Source of the DNA: Pseudopedobacter sp035496935
GTDB lineage: Bacteria > Bacteroidota > Bacteroidia > Sphingobacteriales > Sphingobacteriaceae
Assembly: GCA_035496935.1 (NCBI GenBank)
Contig: DATJED010000020.1
Location: 62,001-126,000, forward strand
Length of the DNA stretch: 64,000 bases
Direction of reading: 5' to 3'
Shown here: positions 1 to 9,570 of the stretch, piece after piece
Numbering within the stretch: position 1 is the stretch's first letter
Layout of the letters: each line of letters opens with the position of its first letter
Program-made: the position numbers and the translations under genes
The notes under the pieces: generated by a model
Database searches by the model: none
What the model saw: the letters and a program-made list of their open reading frames with translations, nothing else
Told to the model about the DNA's origin: nothing

Positions 1-659
1 TTGAGCTGGCCTGGCAATACTCAAACCAGGGAGCTGATGAACTGGTTTTTTTAGACATTACCGCAACACACGAAAAACGAAAGACCACCATTGAAATGGT
101 AAAATCTGTTGCCCGGCAAATCAATATTCCATTTACCATTGGCGGCGGCATTAGCGAGTTAAAAGACGCTGAAGCTTTGTTAAATGCTGGTGCGGATAAA
201 ATTTCTATCAACTCCGCAGCGGTAAGAAACCCTAAGTTGATTGATGATTTAGCAAAAGCTTTCGGTGTACAATTTGTTGTTCTGGCTGTTGATACCAAAC
301 ATTTAGCTCAAGGCGATTTTGTTCACCTCAACGGAGGAAGAATTGCTACCGAACTGCAAACACAGCATTGGATTAAAAATGCAGAAGAACGTGGTGCTGG
401 GGAAATCCTTTTAACATCGATGGATAAAGACGGAACAAAATCTGGCTTCGATAATGTGCTCTTAAAGCAAATTAATGATATGGTTTCCATCCCGGTAATT
501 GCTTCTGGCGGTGCCGGCTCAAGTCAGGATTTTGTAGATGTTTTTCAAAAAAGTGATGTAGATGCGGCATTAGCAGCTTCGGTTTTTCATTACGGAGAAA
601 TACTGATTCCAGAACTGAAGCAATTATTAAAAGATAAGAAGATAGAAATAAGAATCTGA
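1..659 (+). CDS. hisF: Imidazole glycerol phosphate synthase cyclase subunit HisF (5' end outside window)
   Basis: This is the cyclase half of the HisF-HisH enzyme. It uses ammonia from HisH to turn PRFAR into imidazole glycerol phosphate and AICAR in histidine synthesis. The reading frame is open from base 3, and the first visible residues (ELAWQYSNQGADELVFLD) match the end of the family's GDPVELA segment. About 30 residues, including the N-terminal catalytic Asp, therefore lie outside the window. Visible family landmarks are GGGIS, AVDTK (the second catalytic Asp), LLTSMDKDGTK and ASGGAGS, in the order expected of the TIM barrel. The stop overlaps the hisIE start by one base, as in a his operon. 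An internal ATG at base 96 is not the start. Confidence 0.96.
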   Translation, partial: ELAWQYSNQGADELVFLDITATHEKRKTTIEMVKSVARQINIPFTIGGGISELKDAEALLNAGADKISINSAAVRNPKLIDDLAKAFGVQFVVLAVDTKHLAQGDFVHLNGGRIATELQTQHWIKNAEERGAGEILLTSMDKDGTKSGFDNVLLKQINDMVSIPVIASGGAGSSQDFVDVFQKSDVDAALAASVFHYGEILIPELKQLLKDKKIEIRI

Positions 660-1246
660 TGAAAATAGATTTTACAAAAAGCAACGGATTAGTACCGGTT
701 ATCATCCAGGACGACCAAAGCCTAGAGGTTTTGATGCTAGGGTACATGAATGAAGAAGCCTATCAAAAAACTGAACAAGAACAAAAAGTTACGTTTTTCT
801 CTCGCACAAAAAACCGTTTGTGGACCAAGGGCGAAGAAAGTGGTAATTTCCTTCATGTAAAGTCTATCAGTATAGATTGCGATAACGATACGTTGCTGAT
901 TAAAGCTAAACCCGTAGGTCCAACTTGCCATACAGGCTCGAGGAGCTGTTTTAAAACATCATACAACCAAAATTTTATTTTCGAGTTAGAGAATATTATT
1001 GCAGACCGCTACGAAAACCCAACTGCCAAATCTTATGTTAATAGCTTGAGAGAAAAAGGCCTAAATAAAATTGCACAAAAAGTAGGCGAAGAAGGTGTTG
1101 AAACCGTTATAGCTGCTTTAGCAGAAACCGAAACCGATTTGATCAATGAATCTTCTGATTTAGTGTTCCATCTTTTGGTTTTGCTTAAAGAAAAAGGTCT
1201 GTCTTTAAATGATATTGCAAAGAACTTAGAATCTCGTCATCAATAA
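659..1246 (+). CDS. hisIE: Bifunctional phosphoribosyl-AMP cyclohydrolase / phosphoribosyl-ATP pyrophosphatase HisIE
   Basis: The protein carries out histidine steps 2 and 3: pyrophosphohydrolysis of PR-ATP (HisE) and opening of PR-AMP (HisI). Residues 1 to about 105 form the HisI domain, with SIDCDNDTLL and GPTCHTGSRSCF supplying the metal-binding Asp and Cys residues. Residues about 110 to 195 form the HisE domain, with the acidic motif GEEGVET. The length of 195 aa fits fused HisIE. The ATG overlaps the hisF stop (TGATG), indicating translational coupling, and it is the last gene of the his operon seen here. No terminator hairpin is obvious directly after the stop. Confidence 0.96.
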   Translation: MKIDFTKSNGLVPVIIQDDQSLEVLMLGYMNEEAYQKTEQEQKVTFFSRTKNRLWTKGEESGNFLHVKSISIDCDNDTLLIKAKPVGPTCHTGSRSCFKTSYNQNFIFELENIIADRYENPTAKSYVNSLREKGLNKIAQKVGEEGVETVIAALAETETDLINESSDLVFHLLVLLKEKGLSLNDIAKNLESRHQ

Positions 1247-1250
1247 GTTT

Positions 1251-1258
1251 TAATTTTG
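1251..1258 (+). promoter_or_regulatory. Candidate -7 promoter box (TAATTTTG)
   Basis: This is an exact match to the Bacteroidota -7 consensus TAnnTTTG, lying between hisIE and the WD40 gene, about 80 bases before that gene's ATG. No convincing -33 TTG was found at the usual spacing, so this is a weak call. Confidence 0.3.
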
Positions 1259-1336
1259 CCCTCGGGAGGATAATCTTTATCATTCAAAAAATTGATGAAG
1301 ATTTTTAAGCAATCCCCTAATGCAAAAATATAAAAG

Positions 1337-2236
1337 ATGAAAGCTACTACTCTATCCGGCCACAGCAACCCAATTTATACGGTAATTAGTCATCCTACCG
1401 AACCATTTTTTTATACAGCTGGAAACGATAAAGGAGTTGTGGAATGGGATTTAAACACAAAAACACACAAAAGAGTATTTAAGAATGTTAAACGTACCGT
1501 TTATGCTTTAGAAATTGTCCCGGAGCTCAACATTTTATATGCTGGCTGTAACGACGGAAATCTTTTAGTTTTTGATTTAGAAACTGCAGATTTAAAAACA
1601 ACACTTAGTTTAGGATCGGCTATTTTTGCGTTAAAATATATTCCTCACAAAGAAGAGTTAATCTGTACAACCGAAAAGGGAACGATTTTTATTTTATCCA
1701 CAACCGAAAGTCAGTTGGTTCATCAGTTTCAATCCGGTTACGCTAAAGTACGTTCAGTAGCAATTCATGAAAAATTAAATCTTTTAGCTACTGTCTCTAA
1801 TGACGAACATATACGGATTTACAATTTAGATGACTTTACATTAATTCAAGGGTTTCAAGGCCATACAAATGGAGTTGGCTCCGTAAGTTTTTCGCCAGAC
1901 GGTACTAAATTAATTACAGGCGGAAGAGACGCTCATTTAAACATCTATAATGTTTTTGATTGCTCTTTGATTCAAAAATTCCCAGCCCACCTGTTCGCAA
2001 TTTATCAAATTGCTTTTCATCCAACGGAACTTTTTTTTGCTACTGCAAGCAGAGACAAATCCATAAAAATTTGGCGAACCGAAGATTGTTCTTTGTTCAA
2101 AGTTTTAAGCATTGAGAAAGCCAGAGAAGGTCATATTTTATCAGTAAATGATATTGCATGGAGTAACGATGGTAACTACTTGCTTTCTGTAGGTGATGAT
2201 AAGTTTGTAAAAATTTGGGATTTTACAAGTCCATAA
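1337..2236 (+). CDS. WD40 repeat protein
   Basis: This 299-aa protein is built almost entirely of WD40 repeats. The motifs include LSGHSNPIYTV, GNDKGVVEWDL, GHTNGVGSVSFSPDG, GGRDAHLNIYN, TASRDKSIKIWR and VGDDKFVKIWDF, enough for one seven-bladed propeller. There is no signal peptide or membrane segment, so it should be cytoplasmic. Propellers of this type are protein-binding platforms, and the partner cannot be read from the sequence. The ATG at 1337 sits right before the first repeat, which leaves little room for another start. It lies downstream of the his operon with a 90-base gap and probably has its own promoter. Confidence 0.9.
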   Translation: MKATTLSGHSNPIYTVISHPTEPFFYTAGNDKGVVEWDLNTKTHKRVFKNVKRTVYALEIVPELNILYAGCNDGNLLVFDLETADLKTTLSLGSAIFALKYIPHKEELICTTEKGTIFILSTTESQLVHQFQSGYAKVRSVAIHEKLNLLATVSNDEHIRIYNLDDFTLIQGFQGHTNGVGSVSFSPDGTKLITGGRDAHLNIYNVFDCSLIQKFPAHLFAIYQIAFHPTELFFATASRDKSIKIWRTEDCSLFKVLSIEKAREGHILSVNDIAWSNDGNYLLSVGDDKFVKIWDFTSP

Positions 2237-2359
2237 TCATAGGGTTGTATGTAACTGTTTCATTTACAAAACTTAATCTGGGTTAACGGTTAATCCTCCC
2301 CTGCCCAGAATACTCTGCCTCTATTTTTTCGTCAATAAATTACCCTCCTATTATTATTG

Positions 2360-2376
2360 TTGGCATTGCCTTTGCA
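2360..2376 (+). promoter_or_regulatory. Sigma-54 (RpoN) promoter, -24/-12 type
   Basis: The 17 bases TTGGCATTGCCTTTGCA match 15 of 17 positions of the sigma-54 consensus YTGGCACGRNNNTTGCW. The GG and GC doublets are separated by exactly ten bases. The predicted transcription start is about twelve bases after the GC, leaving a leader of roughly 50 bases before the lipoprotein ATG at 2439. A sigma-54 activator gene is present in the same window (48190-49599), though no link between the two is shown. Confidence 0.75.
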
Positions 2377-2438
2377 AAAGGATACTTGTAATATAAAACA
2401 AGTTACTTAAATATTTACTTTATTAATTTATTTCAACC

Positions 2439-3131
2439 ATGAAAACAAATTTCAAATTCAGCAATTGCTATAAAGTCTTAGCTATTGCACTAATCGCTTT
2501 AACCAGTTTTTCGGCATGTTCAAATGATGACGACAATGAAATTAAGGCCGATGCATACGTACGGATTGTAAACGCTTCAGAAGGTTCGCCTGCGCAGGAT
2601 TTTTATTTAGACAGCACCAAATTAAATTCAAGTGCAGTGGCTTATGCCGAAAGTAGTGCATATCTTACTACTACAGATGGCGATAAGCTTGGAAGATTTA
2701 AAACGTCTGGTACTGCACAGGTAAACTCCTCTGCCAATCTGGATATTGATGGTGGTAAATATTATACCGTTTATTATACCGGAGGAACTTCGAGTTCAGC
2801 AAGCTTTACTACTACTGTGGATGAACACGTAAATGCTTCGGCAAACAAAGCTAAAGTGCGGTTTGTACATTTAAGTTCTGCCGCTGCAAATAAAATTGAT
2901 TTAGCTATTCAGGGTGGTGCCAAAATTATAAGCGATTTAGCTTATAAATCTGCTTCTGCATATCAAGAGGTAGATGCAGCTACTAACTTCCAATTATTTA
3001 CAGCTGGGTCAACTACCGCAGGGATAAACTTACCAGCTTTAAATCTTCAGGCCGGAAAAGTTTACACTGTTTATATTTCAGGTTCAACGGCATTCAGCAT
3101 TACCTACCATGTTTTAGTGGATAAAGGCTAA
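2439..3131 (+). CDS. DUF4397-type surface lipoprotein
   Basis: This 230-aa protein has a type II signal peptide ending in the lipobox FSAC at about residue 27. The following SNDDDNE is acidic, and acidic residues just after the lipid Cys are a known export signal for surface lipoproteins in Bacteroidota. The rest is two similar beta-rich halves. Each opens with a VRIVNAS or VRFVHLS strand and contains a KYYTVYYTG or KVYTVYISG strand, which is the DUF4397 pattern. The function is unknown; a cell-surface structural or binding role is plausible. The gene is monocistronic, with a strong sigma-54 promoter match upstream and a perfect hairpin terminator downstream. Confidence 0.85.
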   Translation: MKTNFKFSNCYKVLAIALIALTSFSACSNDDDNEIKADAYVRIVNASEGSPAQDFYLDSTKLNSSAVAYAESSAYLTTTDGDKLGRFKTSGTAQVNSSANLDIDGGKYYTVYYTGGTSSSASFTTTVDEHVNASANKAKVRFVHLSSAAANKIDLAIQGGAKIISDLAYKSASAYQEVDAATNFQLFTAGSTTAGINLPALNLQAGKVYTVYISGSTAFSITYHVLVDKG

Positions 3132-3156
3132 GCCTAAAAATCATGTACAAAAAAAA

Positions 3157-3186
3157 CCGTTAACAGAACTTGTTAACGGTTTTTTT
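3157..3186. terminator. Bidirectional rho-independent terminator
   Basis: A perfect 9-bp inverted repeat (CCGTTAACA / TGTTAACGG) with a 5-base loop is preceded by an A run and followed by seven T. It lies between the convergent lipoprotein gene and gltD, so it can serve both strands. Confidence 0.9.
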
Positions 3187-3203
3187 GTTGAATCAATTAG
3201 GTC

Positions 3204-4682
3204 TTAAACGGCGTCTTCAAATAAGTTAATGGCGTCTTTACTTTCTAATGAAGAATGTCCCATTAAATACTCGTCAACCTTACGGGCAGCTTCTCTTCCT
3301 TCTGATATAGCCCAAACTACTAAAGATTGGCCTCTGCGCATATCACCTGCGGCAAAAACCTTTTCAACGCTAGTTTTATATTTGCCTTCGATAGCATCAA
3401 CGTTATTACGTCCGTCAAGTTTTACGCCCAACTGCTCAAGCATTCCTTCATATTGTGGATTTAAAAATCCCATTGCCAAGAAAACCCGTTCGCAAGGAAT
3501 AACTTTCTCTGTTCCAGCTATCTCAGTAAATTTTGTAGGGCGACCTAGGAAGTCTTTTTCCCACTCAACTTCACTAATTCTAAGACCAGTTAGGTTGCCG
3601 TCAGCATCACCAATAAATTCTTTTGTATTAATTGCCCAAAATCTTTCGCAACCCTCCTCATGAGAACTTGTAGTTTTTAACAGCATTGGATATTGTGGCC
3701 AAGGCATATTGATAGTTCTTTCTTTTGGAGGTTGAAACATCAGCTCAAACTGAGTAACAGATTTAGCGCCTTGTCGGTTTGAGGTACCAACGCAATCAGA
3801 TCCCGTATCGCCACCACCGATAACTACTACATTTTTATCTTTCGCAGAGATTTCTTCTTCTTCAAAAGCGACATTAGCAACTCTTTTGTTTGATTGCTTT
3901 AAAAACTGCATTGCGAAATAGACGCCTTTAAACTGTCTGCCCGGGATTGGTAAATCACGAGGAATAGTTGAACCGCCAGCCAAAACAACAGCATCAAAGC
4001 TATCAACTAGCTCATTAGCGGAAATATCATTACCAACTTCTGTATTAAATTTAAAGTTGATCCCGCTTTCCTTCATCACATTTACCCTACGCTCAACAAC
4101 AGCTTTGTCTAATTTAAAATCCGGAATACCGTATCTTAATAAACCACCCGCATAGTCATCTCGTTCGTATACGGTTACTTCATGTCCAACTTTATTCAGT
4201 TGCGCTGCAGCAGCCATTCCAGCTGGACCAGAACCTACAATAGCTACAGATTTACCAGTTTTTAAAATCGGCTTGTAAGCTTTTACAAAACCCTTATCGT
4301 AAGCAATTTCAATAATATGTTTTTCTATCTCTTCAATTGCTACGGCTGGCTTGTTTATTCCTAAAACACAAGCTGATTCGCATGGAGCCGGACAAATTCG
4401 ACCTGTAAACTCTGGAAAGTTATTGGTAGAAGTTAATATTTTATAAGCTTCTTCCCAATTTTTCTTGTAAACAGCATCGTTAAATTCAGGTATAACGTTT
4501 CCAAGTGGACAACCATTATGACAAAACGGAATTCCACAATTCATACATCTTGCAGACTGTTCATTCAGCTTTTCATCTGAATACATACCTACAAATTCTT
4601 TATAATTTTTTACCCTATCTTTTGCAGGTACTTTTTCGGGAAGTTCTCTTCCGTACTCTTTAAATCCTGTAATTTTTCCCAT
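3204..4682 (-). CDS. gltD: Glutamate synthase (NADPH) small subunit GltD
   Basis: This is the beta subunit of glutamate synthase. It takes electrons from NADPH through FAD and passes them via Fe-S clusters to GltB. The 492-aa length is typical. The N-terminal half carries Cys clusters CMNCGIPFCHNGCP (about residues 46-59) and CPAPCESAC for 4Fe-4S centres. The FAD Rossmann motif is VAIVGSGPAGMA and the NADPH site is VVVIGGGDTGSDC. The GDMRRGQS segment closes the flavoprotein fold. It follows gltB with a one-base gap, so the two subunits are co-transcribed and probably translationally coupled. Confidence 0.97.
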   Translation of the reverse strand: MGKITGFKEYGRELPEKVPAKDRVKNYKEFVGMYSDEKLNEQSARCMNCGIPFCHNGCPLGNVIPEFNDAVYKKNWEEAYKILTSTNNFPEFTGRICPAPCESACVLGINKPAVAIEEIEKHIIEIAYDKGFVKAYKPILKTGKSVAIVGSGPAGMAAAAQLNKVGHEVTVYERDDYAGGLLRYGIPDFKLDKAVVERRVNVMKESGINFKFNTEVGNDISANELVDSFDAVVLAGGSTIPRDLPIPGRQFKGVYFAMQFLKQSNKRVANVAFEEEEISAKDKNVVVIGGGDTGSDCVGTSNRQGAKSVTQFELMFQPPKERTINMPWPQYPMLLKTTSSHEEGCERFWAINTKEFIGDADGNLTGLRISEVEWEKDFLGRPTKFTEIAGTEKVIPCERVFLAMGFLNPQYEGMLEQLGVKLDGRNNVDAIEGKYKTSVEKVFAAGDMRRGQSLVVWAISEGREAARKVDEYLMGHSSLESKDAINLFEDAV

Positions 4683-4683
4683 T

Positions 4684-7600
4684 TTAATAAATTGATTCTA
4701 ATTGCTTTTTTTCTGCTAAAACTCGTTTAAATTCCTTTGGAAATACTTTAATGAATTTTGAAGATTCACTTTTCCAATTGTCAACCAAATTTTTAGCCAC
4801 CGTACTACCAGTAAGTTGATTGTGTTTACGTAAAAGTTTGATAATTAACTCTTCGTCTTTCGGGCTTAGTGGATCTAAATCCACCATCTCCAAATTACAA
4901 TTATCAGTAAATTCGCCATCTACATCGTAAACTAACGCAACTCCTCCGCTCATACCCGCGGCAAAGTTTCTGCCTGTTTTACCTATAATTAATGCGATAC
5001 CACCAGTCATGTATTCACAGCCATGATCTCCTACTCCTTCTACTACCGCAGTTGCGCCGGAATTTCTTACTGCAAAACGTTCTCCTGCTTGTCCTCTGAT
5101 AAATAGTTCTCCTGATGTTGCTCCGTAAAGTACCACGTTACCAACAATCATATTGTCTTCCGGTGTAAAAGTTGCATCTTTTGCAGGATAAACAGCTAAC
5201 TGCGCTCCAGACAAACCTTTACCTACATAATCATTCGCTTCTCCCTCTAATTCAAACGATATACCCTTTGCTGCGAAAGCACCGAAACTTTGACCAGCAG
5301 AACCATTAAATTTATAGTTAATGGTATTATCTGGCAAACCAGTTGAACCATAAATTTTAGCAATCTCGTTTGAAAGCATCGTACCAACCGTTCTGTCGGT
5401 ATTTTTCAGCGTGAATTCTCCAAAAACAGGAGTTTTACTTTCTAAAGCAACTTTTGCGTTTTCTAAAAGTTTCCAATCGATAATATTATCCATTCCGTGA
5501 TCCTGACCTTCGCTATTATACAAGGTTAAGCCTTTTGGATAAACCATTGGATGCAACAGCGCAGAAAAATCTAATTTTTTAGCTTTCCAATGAGTAATAT
5601 CAGGACGTACTTTTAAGAACTGAACCCGACCTACCATTTCATTGATAGTTTTAAAGCCAAGTTCTGCCATAATTTCCCTCAGCTCCTCGGCCATAAATTT
5701 GAACAGGTTAACCACATGCTCTGGCTTCCCCGTAAATAATTTACGTAATTCAGGATCTTGAGTGGCAACGCCTACTGGGCAAGTATTTAAATGACACTTA
5801 CGCATCATAATACAGCCACCAACAACCAATGCTGCCGTTGCAACACCCCATTCTTCGGCACCTAATAAAGCTGCAATTGCTAAATCTCTACCGGTTTTCA
5901 ACTGTCCATCGGCTTGTAAAACTACGCGGCTTCTTAGCTTATTTTTAACTAAAGTTTGATGTGCTTCTGCCAAACCTAGTTCCCAAGGTAAACCAGCGTG
6001 TTTGATGGAACTTATTGGGGAAGCTCCAGTTCCGCCATCATAACCTGCAATCAAAATAACATCCGCATGAGCTTTTGCAACACCCGCTGCAATTGTACCT
6101 ACACCCGCTTTAGAAACTAATTTCACATTAATTCTGGCAGCTCTGTTTGCATTTTTCAAATCGAAAATTAATTGTGCTAAATCTTCGATAGAATAAATAT
6201 CGTGGTGTGGTGGCGGAGAAATTAATCCTACTCCAGGAGTTGAATGACGGGTTTTTGCAATCCAATCATCAACTTTATGCCCAGGTAACTGACCACCTTC
6301 TCCTGGTTTTGCACCTTGAGCCATTTTTATCTGAAGCTCATCTGCATTTGTTAAGTAATTGATAGTTACCCCAAATCTACCGGATGCAATTTGCTTAATT
6401 GCGGACCGCATAGAGTCACCGTTTTCCAGCGGTTTGTAACGCATTTCGTCTTCACCACCTTCACCAGTATTACTTTTACCGCCGATTCTGTTCATGGCGA
6501 TAGCTAAAGTGCTGTGTGCTTCGTGAGAAATAGAGCCGAAAGACATTGCTCCTGTAGCGAAACGCTTCATGATATTTTCAGCTGGCTCAACTTCGTCAAT
6601 AGAAATTGGTTCACGGTGCTTTGCAAAATCCAAAAGACCACGTAAAGTGTACATCTTTTCTTTTTGGTTGTTTACCGCATGTGCATATTTCTTATACGTT
6701 TCGTAATCCCCGGTTTTTGTAGAGTGCTGTAACAAATGAACCGTTGTTGGATTGAACAAGTGAGCTTCGCCCCTGCGTTTCCATTGGTAAATACCTCCTT
6801 CTGGAAGTAAATGTTCAGCATCTTCTTTAAATCCGGCAACATGTTTAGATAATGCCTCGCGAGCGATTTCATCTAAACCTAAACCGCCAATTCTGCTGAT
6901 ACCACCAGAGAAATATTTATCTACTACTTCTTTATTTATACCTAAGATTTCGAAAATCTGAGATCCGTGGTAAGATTGTAAGGTAGAGATTCCCATTTTC
7001 GAGAAAATCTTTAATAATCCATCACATACAGATTTTACATAATTTTTTATAAGAATAGCTTCATCTAAAGGCGTGTCGTATCTTTCATCAACTTTAATTG
7101 CATGTATTGATGCTAAAGCTAAATAAGGATTGATTGCCGTAGCACCAAACGCCAATAAACAAGCAAAATGATGAACTTCCCAAACATCTCCAGCTTCAAC
7201 AACTAAACCAACTGCACCCCTTAATCCTCTTTTAATCAAAAAATGGTGAACCGCAGAAACCGCTAATAATGAAGGGATTGGAGCATGTTCTGAATCAATT
7301 GCTCTATCAGATAAAATCAACACTTCAAAGCCATCGTTAACGGCATCTTCTGCATAACGGCAAAGTCTATCTAAACCTCTTTGTAAAGAACCTTCTAAAC
7401 CATCAGCTTTAAAATATGTCTGTAAAGTTTTAGCGTTGAATAAACCAGTATCTATGCTTCTAAGTTTTTCTAATTCTCTGTCGTTTAATACCGGTTGTTT
7501 TAAGGTTACGCAATGGCAATGCATTTTATCCTCATCAAGGATATTACCGTTATTGCCAATAAATGTAGCCAAACTCATTACCAAACGTTCACGAATAGGA

Positions 7601-9204
7601 TCTATCGGCGGGTTGGTAACTTGGGCAAAAAACTGCTTGAAGTAACTTGAAAGATGTTGCGGACGATCAGACAAAACGGCCAAAGGAACATCGGTACCCA
7701 TAGAGCCTATCGGTTCTTTTCCGTCCAAAGCCATTGGTTTTATAATTGTGTCGATATCTTCACGAGAATAACCGAAAACTTTTTGATAACGATAAACAGA
7801 TTCCTTAGACATCTGGGTAAATGAAACTCTAGGCTCAGGAAGTTCTTCTAATCTAATTTTATAATTATCTATCCAATCTCCGTAAGGTTGACGACTAGCT
7901 ATCTGATGTTTAATTTCCTCATCGGTAATAATTTTACCATGCTCAATATCAATCAAAAACATTTTACCAGGCTGTAAACGGCCTTTGCGTATTACTGTTT
8001 TTTCATCGATAGTTAATACTCCAGCTTCTGATGCTACAATAACTCTATCGTCATTTGTTATGGCATATCTTAATGGACGTAAACCGTTTCTATCCAATAT
8101 AGAGCCTATTACTTTACCATCAGTAAAAGTCAAAGCAGCCGGACCGTCCCATGGTTCCATAATGGTTGCATGGAATTCATAAAATGCTTTTTTCAAAGGA
8201 TCCATTGCTTCGTTTCCGTCCCAAGCTTCTGGCACTAACATCATCATCACGTGAGGAAGCGAACGCCCAGAATGCATTAAAACTTCAACAATATTGTCTA
8301 AACAAGCAGAATCTGATTGGTTATTGTCAATTACAGGCAACAAAATTTCCATTTCTTCTGGAGTGAAGTATGGAGAGATATAAGACCTTACTCCGGCATA
8401 AAACCAGTTTAAGTTACCTGTTAAAGTATTGATCTCGCCGTTGTGAGACATATACCTAAAAGGTTGTGCTAATTTCCAAGATGGAAAAGTATTGGTAGAA
8501 AAACGGGAGTGAATCATACCAAAAGCAGAAACCACACGCTCGTCTTGCAAGTCTTTGTAGTATTGGCGCACCTGATAAGTAGTAAGCTGACCTTTATAAA
8601 CAATTACTCTTGACGATAATGATGTAAAATAAAACTCGCCACCAGCGGTACCAACTTTTTCGGTTAAAGTTTTGCTGATTAACCTTCTGAGTACGTAAAG
8701 TTTACGTTCAAAATCGTCGTTATTTGTAATATGATCGGGTTTACCGATAAAAATCTGTCTAACTAGTGGTTCTACAGCTCTTGCAGTTTCACCCACTACT
8801 TCAGAGTTTACCGGCACTTTTCTATAACCTAAAACGGGAAGTCCCAGTTTCTCAGCACAGGATTCAACTATTTTTCTAAGTGCTTTTCTATCATGGCCAT
8901 CTTTAGGCAAAAACATCATACCTACACCATAATTACCTGGCTCTCTTAGTTCAATTGCATGAGACATACATTCGTCAAGAAAAAATTCGTGAGGTATTTG
9001 TATCATAATACCTGCTCCGTCTCCACTATCCGGGTCGCAGCCACACGCTCCCCTATGCTCCATGTTTTCAAGCATAGTAAGTGCATCAACAATTATCTGA
9101 TGAGATTTATTTCCATTGATGTTTGTGATAAAACCTGTACCACATGCATCATGTTCAAACTTAGCGTCGTATAATCCTTGTTGAGTCTGATCTGGTTGAT
9201 TCAT
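4684..9204 (-). CDS. gltB: Glutamate synthase large subunit GltB
   Basis: This 1506-aa alpha subunit makes two glutamates from glutamine and 2-oxoglutarate, the main nitrogen-assimilation step with glutamine synthetase. Domain order follows the family. The class II glutaminase has its nucleophile at Cys21 (HDACGTGF), implying cleavage of a 20-residue propeptide. A central linker domain comes next, then the FMN synthase domain with the 3Fe-4S motif CIMMRKCHLNTCPVG. The C-terminal beta-helix has Gly-rich repeats. The start chosen puts Cys21 at a normal propeptide distance. It is first in a gltB-gltD operon; the 366-base upstream gap holds the promoter. No defect was seen. Confidence 0.98.
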   Translation of the reverse strand: MNQPDQTQQGLYDAKFEHDACGTGFITNINGNKSHQIIVDALTMLENMEHRGACGCDPDSGDGAGIMIQIPHEFFLDECMSHAIELREPGNYGVGMMFLPKDGHDRKALRKIVESCAEKLGLPVLGYRKVPVNSEVVGETARAVEPLVRQIFIGKPDHITNNDDFERKLYVLRRLISKTLTEKVGTAGGEFYFTSLSSRVIVYKGQLTTYQVRQYYKDLQDERVVSAFGMIHSRFSTNTFPSWKLAQPFRYMSHNGEINTLTGNLNWFYAGVRSYISPYFTPEEMEILLPVIDNNQSDSACLDNIVEVLMHSGRSLPHVMMMLVPEAWDGNEAMDPLKKAFYEFHATIMEPWDGPAALTFTDGKVIGSILDRNGLRPLRYAITNDDRVIVASEAGVLTIDEKTVIRKGRLQPGKMFLIDIEHGKIITDEEIKHQIASRQPYGDWIDNYKIRLEELPEPRVSFTQMSKESVYRYQKVFGYSREDIDTIIKPMALDGKEPIGSMGTDVPLAVLSDRPQHLSSYFKQFFAQVTNPPIDPIRERLVMSLATFIGNNGNILDEDKMHCHCVTLKQPVLNDRELEKLRSIDTGLFNAKTLQTYFKADGLEGSLQRGLDRLCRYAEDAVNDGFEVLILSDRAIDSEHAPIPSLLAVSAVHHFLIKRGLRGAVGLVVEAGDVWEVHHFACLLAFGATAINPYLALASIHAIKVDERYDTPLDEAILIKNYVKSVCDGLLKIFSKMGISTLQSYHGSQIFEILGINKEVVDKYFSGGISRIGGLGLDEIAREALSKHVAGFKEDAEHLLPEGGIYQWKRRGEAHLFNPTTVHLLQHSTKTGDYETYKKYAHAVNNQKEKMYTLRGLLDFAKHREPISIDEVEPAENIMKRFATGAMSFGSISHEAHSTLAIAMNRIGGKSNTGEGGEDEMRYKPLENGDSMRSAIKQIASGRFGVTINYLTNADELQIKMAQGAKPGEGGQLPGHKVDDWIAKTRHSTPGVGLISPPPHHDIYSIEDLAQLIFDLKNANRAARINVKLVSKAGVGTIAAGVAKAHADVILIAGYDGGTGASPISSIKHAGLPWELGLAEAHQTLVKNKLRSRVVLQADGQLKTGRDLAIAALLGAEEWGVATAALVVGGCIMMRKCHLNTCPVGVATQDPELRKLFTGKPEHVVNLFKFMAEELREIMAELGFKTINEMVGRVQFLKVRPDITHWKAKKLDFSALLHPMVYPKGLTLYNSEGQDHGMDNIIDWKLLENAKVALESKTPVFGEFTLKNTDRTVGTMLSNEIAKIYGSTGLPDNTINYKFNGSAGQSFGAFAAKGISFELEGEANDYVGKGLSGAQLAVYPAKDATFTPEDNMIVGNVVLYGATSGELFIRGQAGERFAVRNSGATAVVEGVGDHGCEYMTGGIALIIGKTGRNFAAGMSGGVALVYDVDGEFTDNCNLEMVDLDPLSPKDEELIIKLLRKHNQLTGSTVAKNLVDNWKSESSKFIKVFPKEFKRVLAEKKQLESIY

Positions 9205-9570
9205 TAAATTGTATTTTAAAGTTTGGGGTTTTGGAGTTTCAAAATATGAATAAATTCTCGGATATGATTATGAGTTCTTTTTTTTATGAAAAATACAACA
9301 AATCGATATCGAAAAGCTTTCCGTATTGACAAAAATACAAAAATTTAAATATTTTTTTAAAAAACAGACAACAAAACATACATTTATTTAGCTTTTCAAA
9401 ATTATCTGATTTACCTATTTTAGAGCTAAAAACGCCTAAAAATGTCGTGTTTTCATAAAATACACAATGTTTTTTTTTAAACATCATGGGTTTAAGAGCG
9501 CTTGAAGGGCATTTCAAAATAACCTGATACCATATATTTTAGCTAAATTCGCAACCTCAAAAAAACAGGA
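9205..9570. other. Divergent intergenic region between gltB and gmhB
   Basis: This AT-rich spacer must hold the gltB promoter on the minus strand and the gmhB promoter on the plus strand. A minus-strand TATTTTTG box (9330-9337) matches TAnnTTTG, but in such AT-rich DNA it may be chance. A 77-codon minus-strand frame here (9284-9517) is Phe/Lys/Cys-rich with no recognisable fold, so I do not call it a gene. Confidence 0.5.
9544..9551 (+). promoter_or_regulatory. Candidate -7 promoter box for gmhB (TAAATTCG)
   Basis: The box is one mismatch from TAnnTTTG and lies 19 bases before the gmhB ATG, a typical short Bacteroidota leader. The -33 element is not clear. Confidence 0.45.

Noticed and set aside
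9284..9517. 77-codon minus-strand frame upstream of gltB
   Set aside because: Very AT-rich, Phe/Lys/Cys-dominated, no recognisable fold, and it fills a promoter-bearing divergent spacer.
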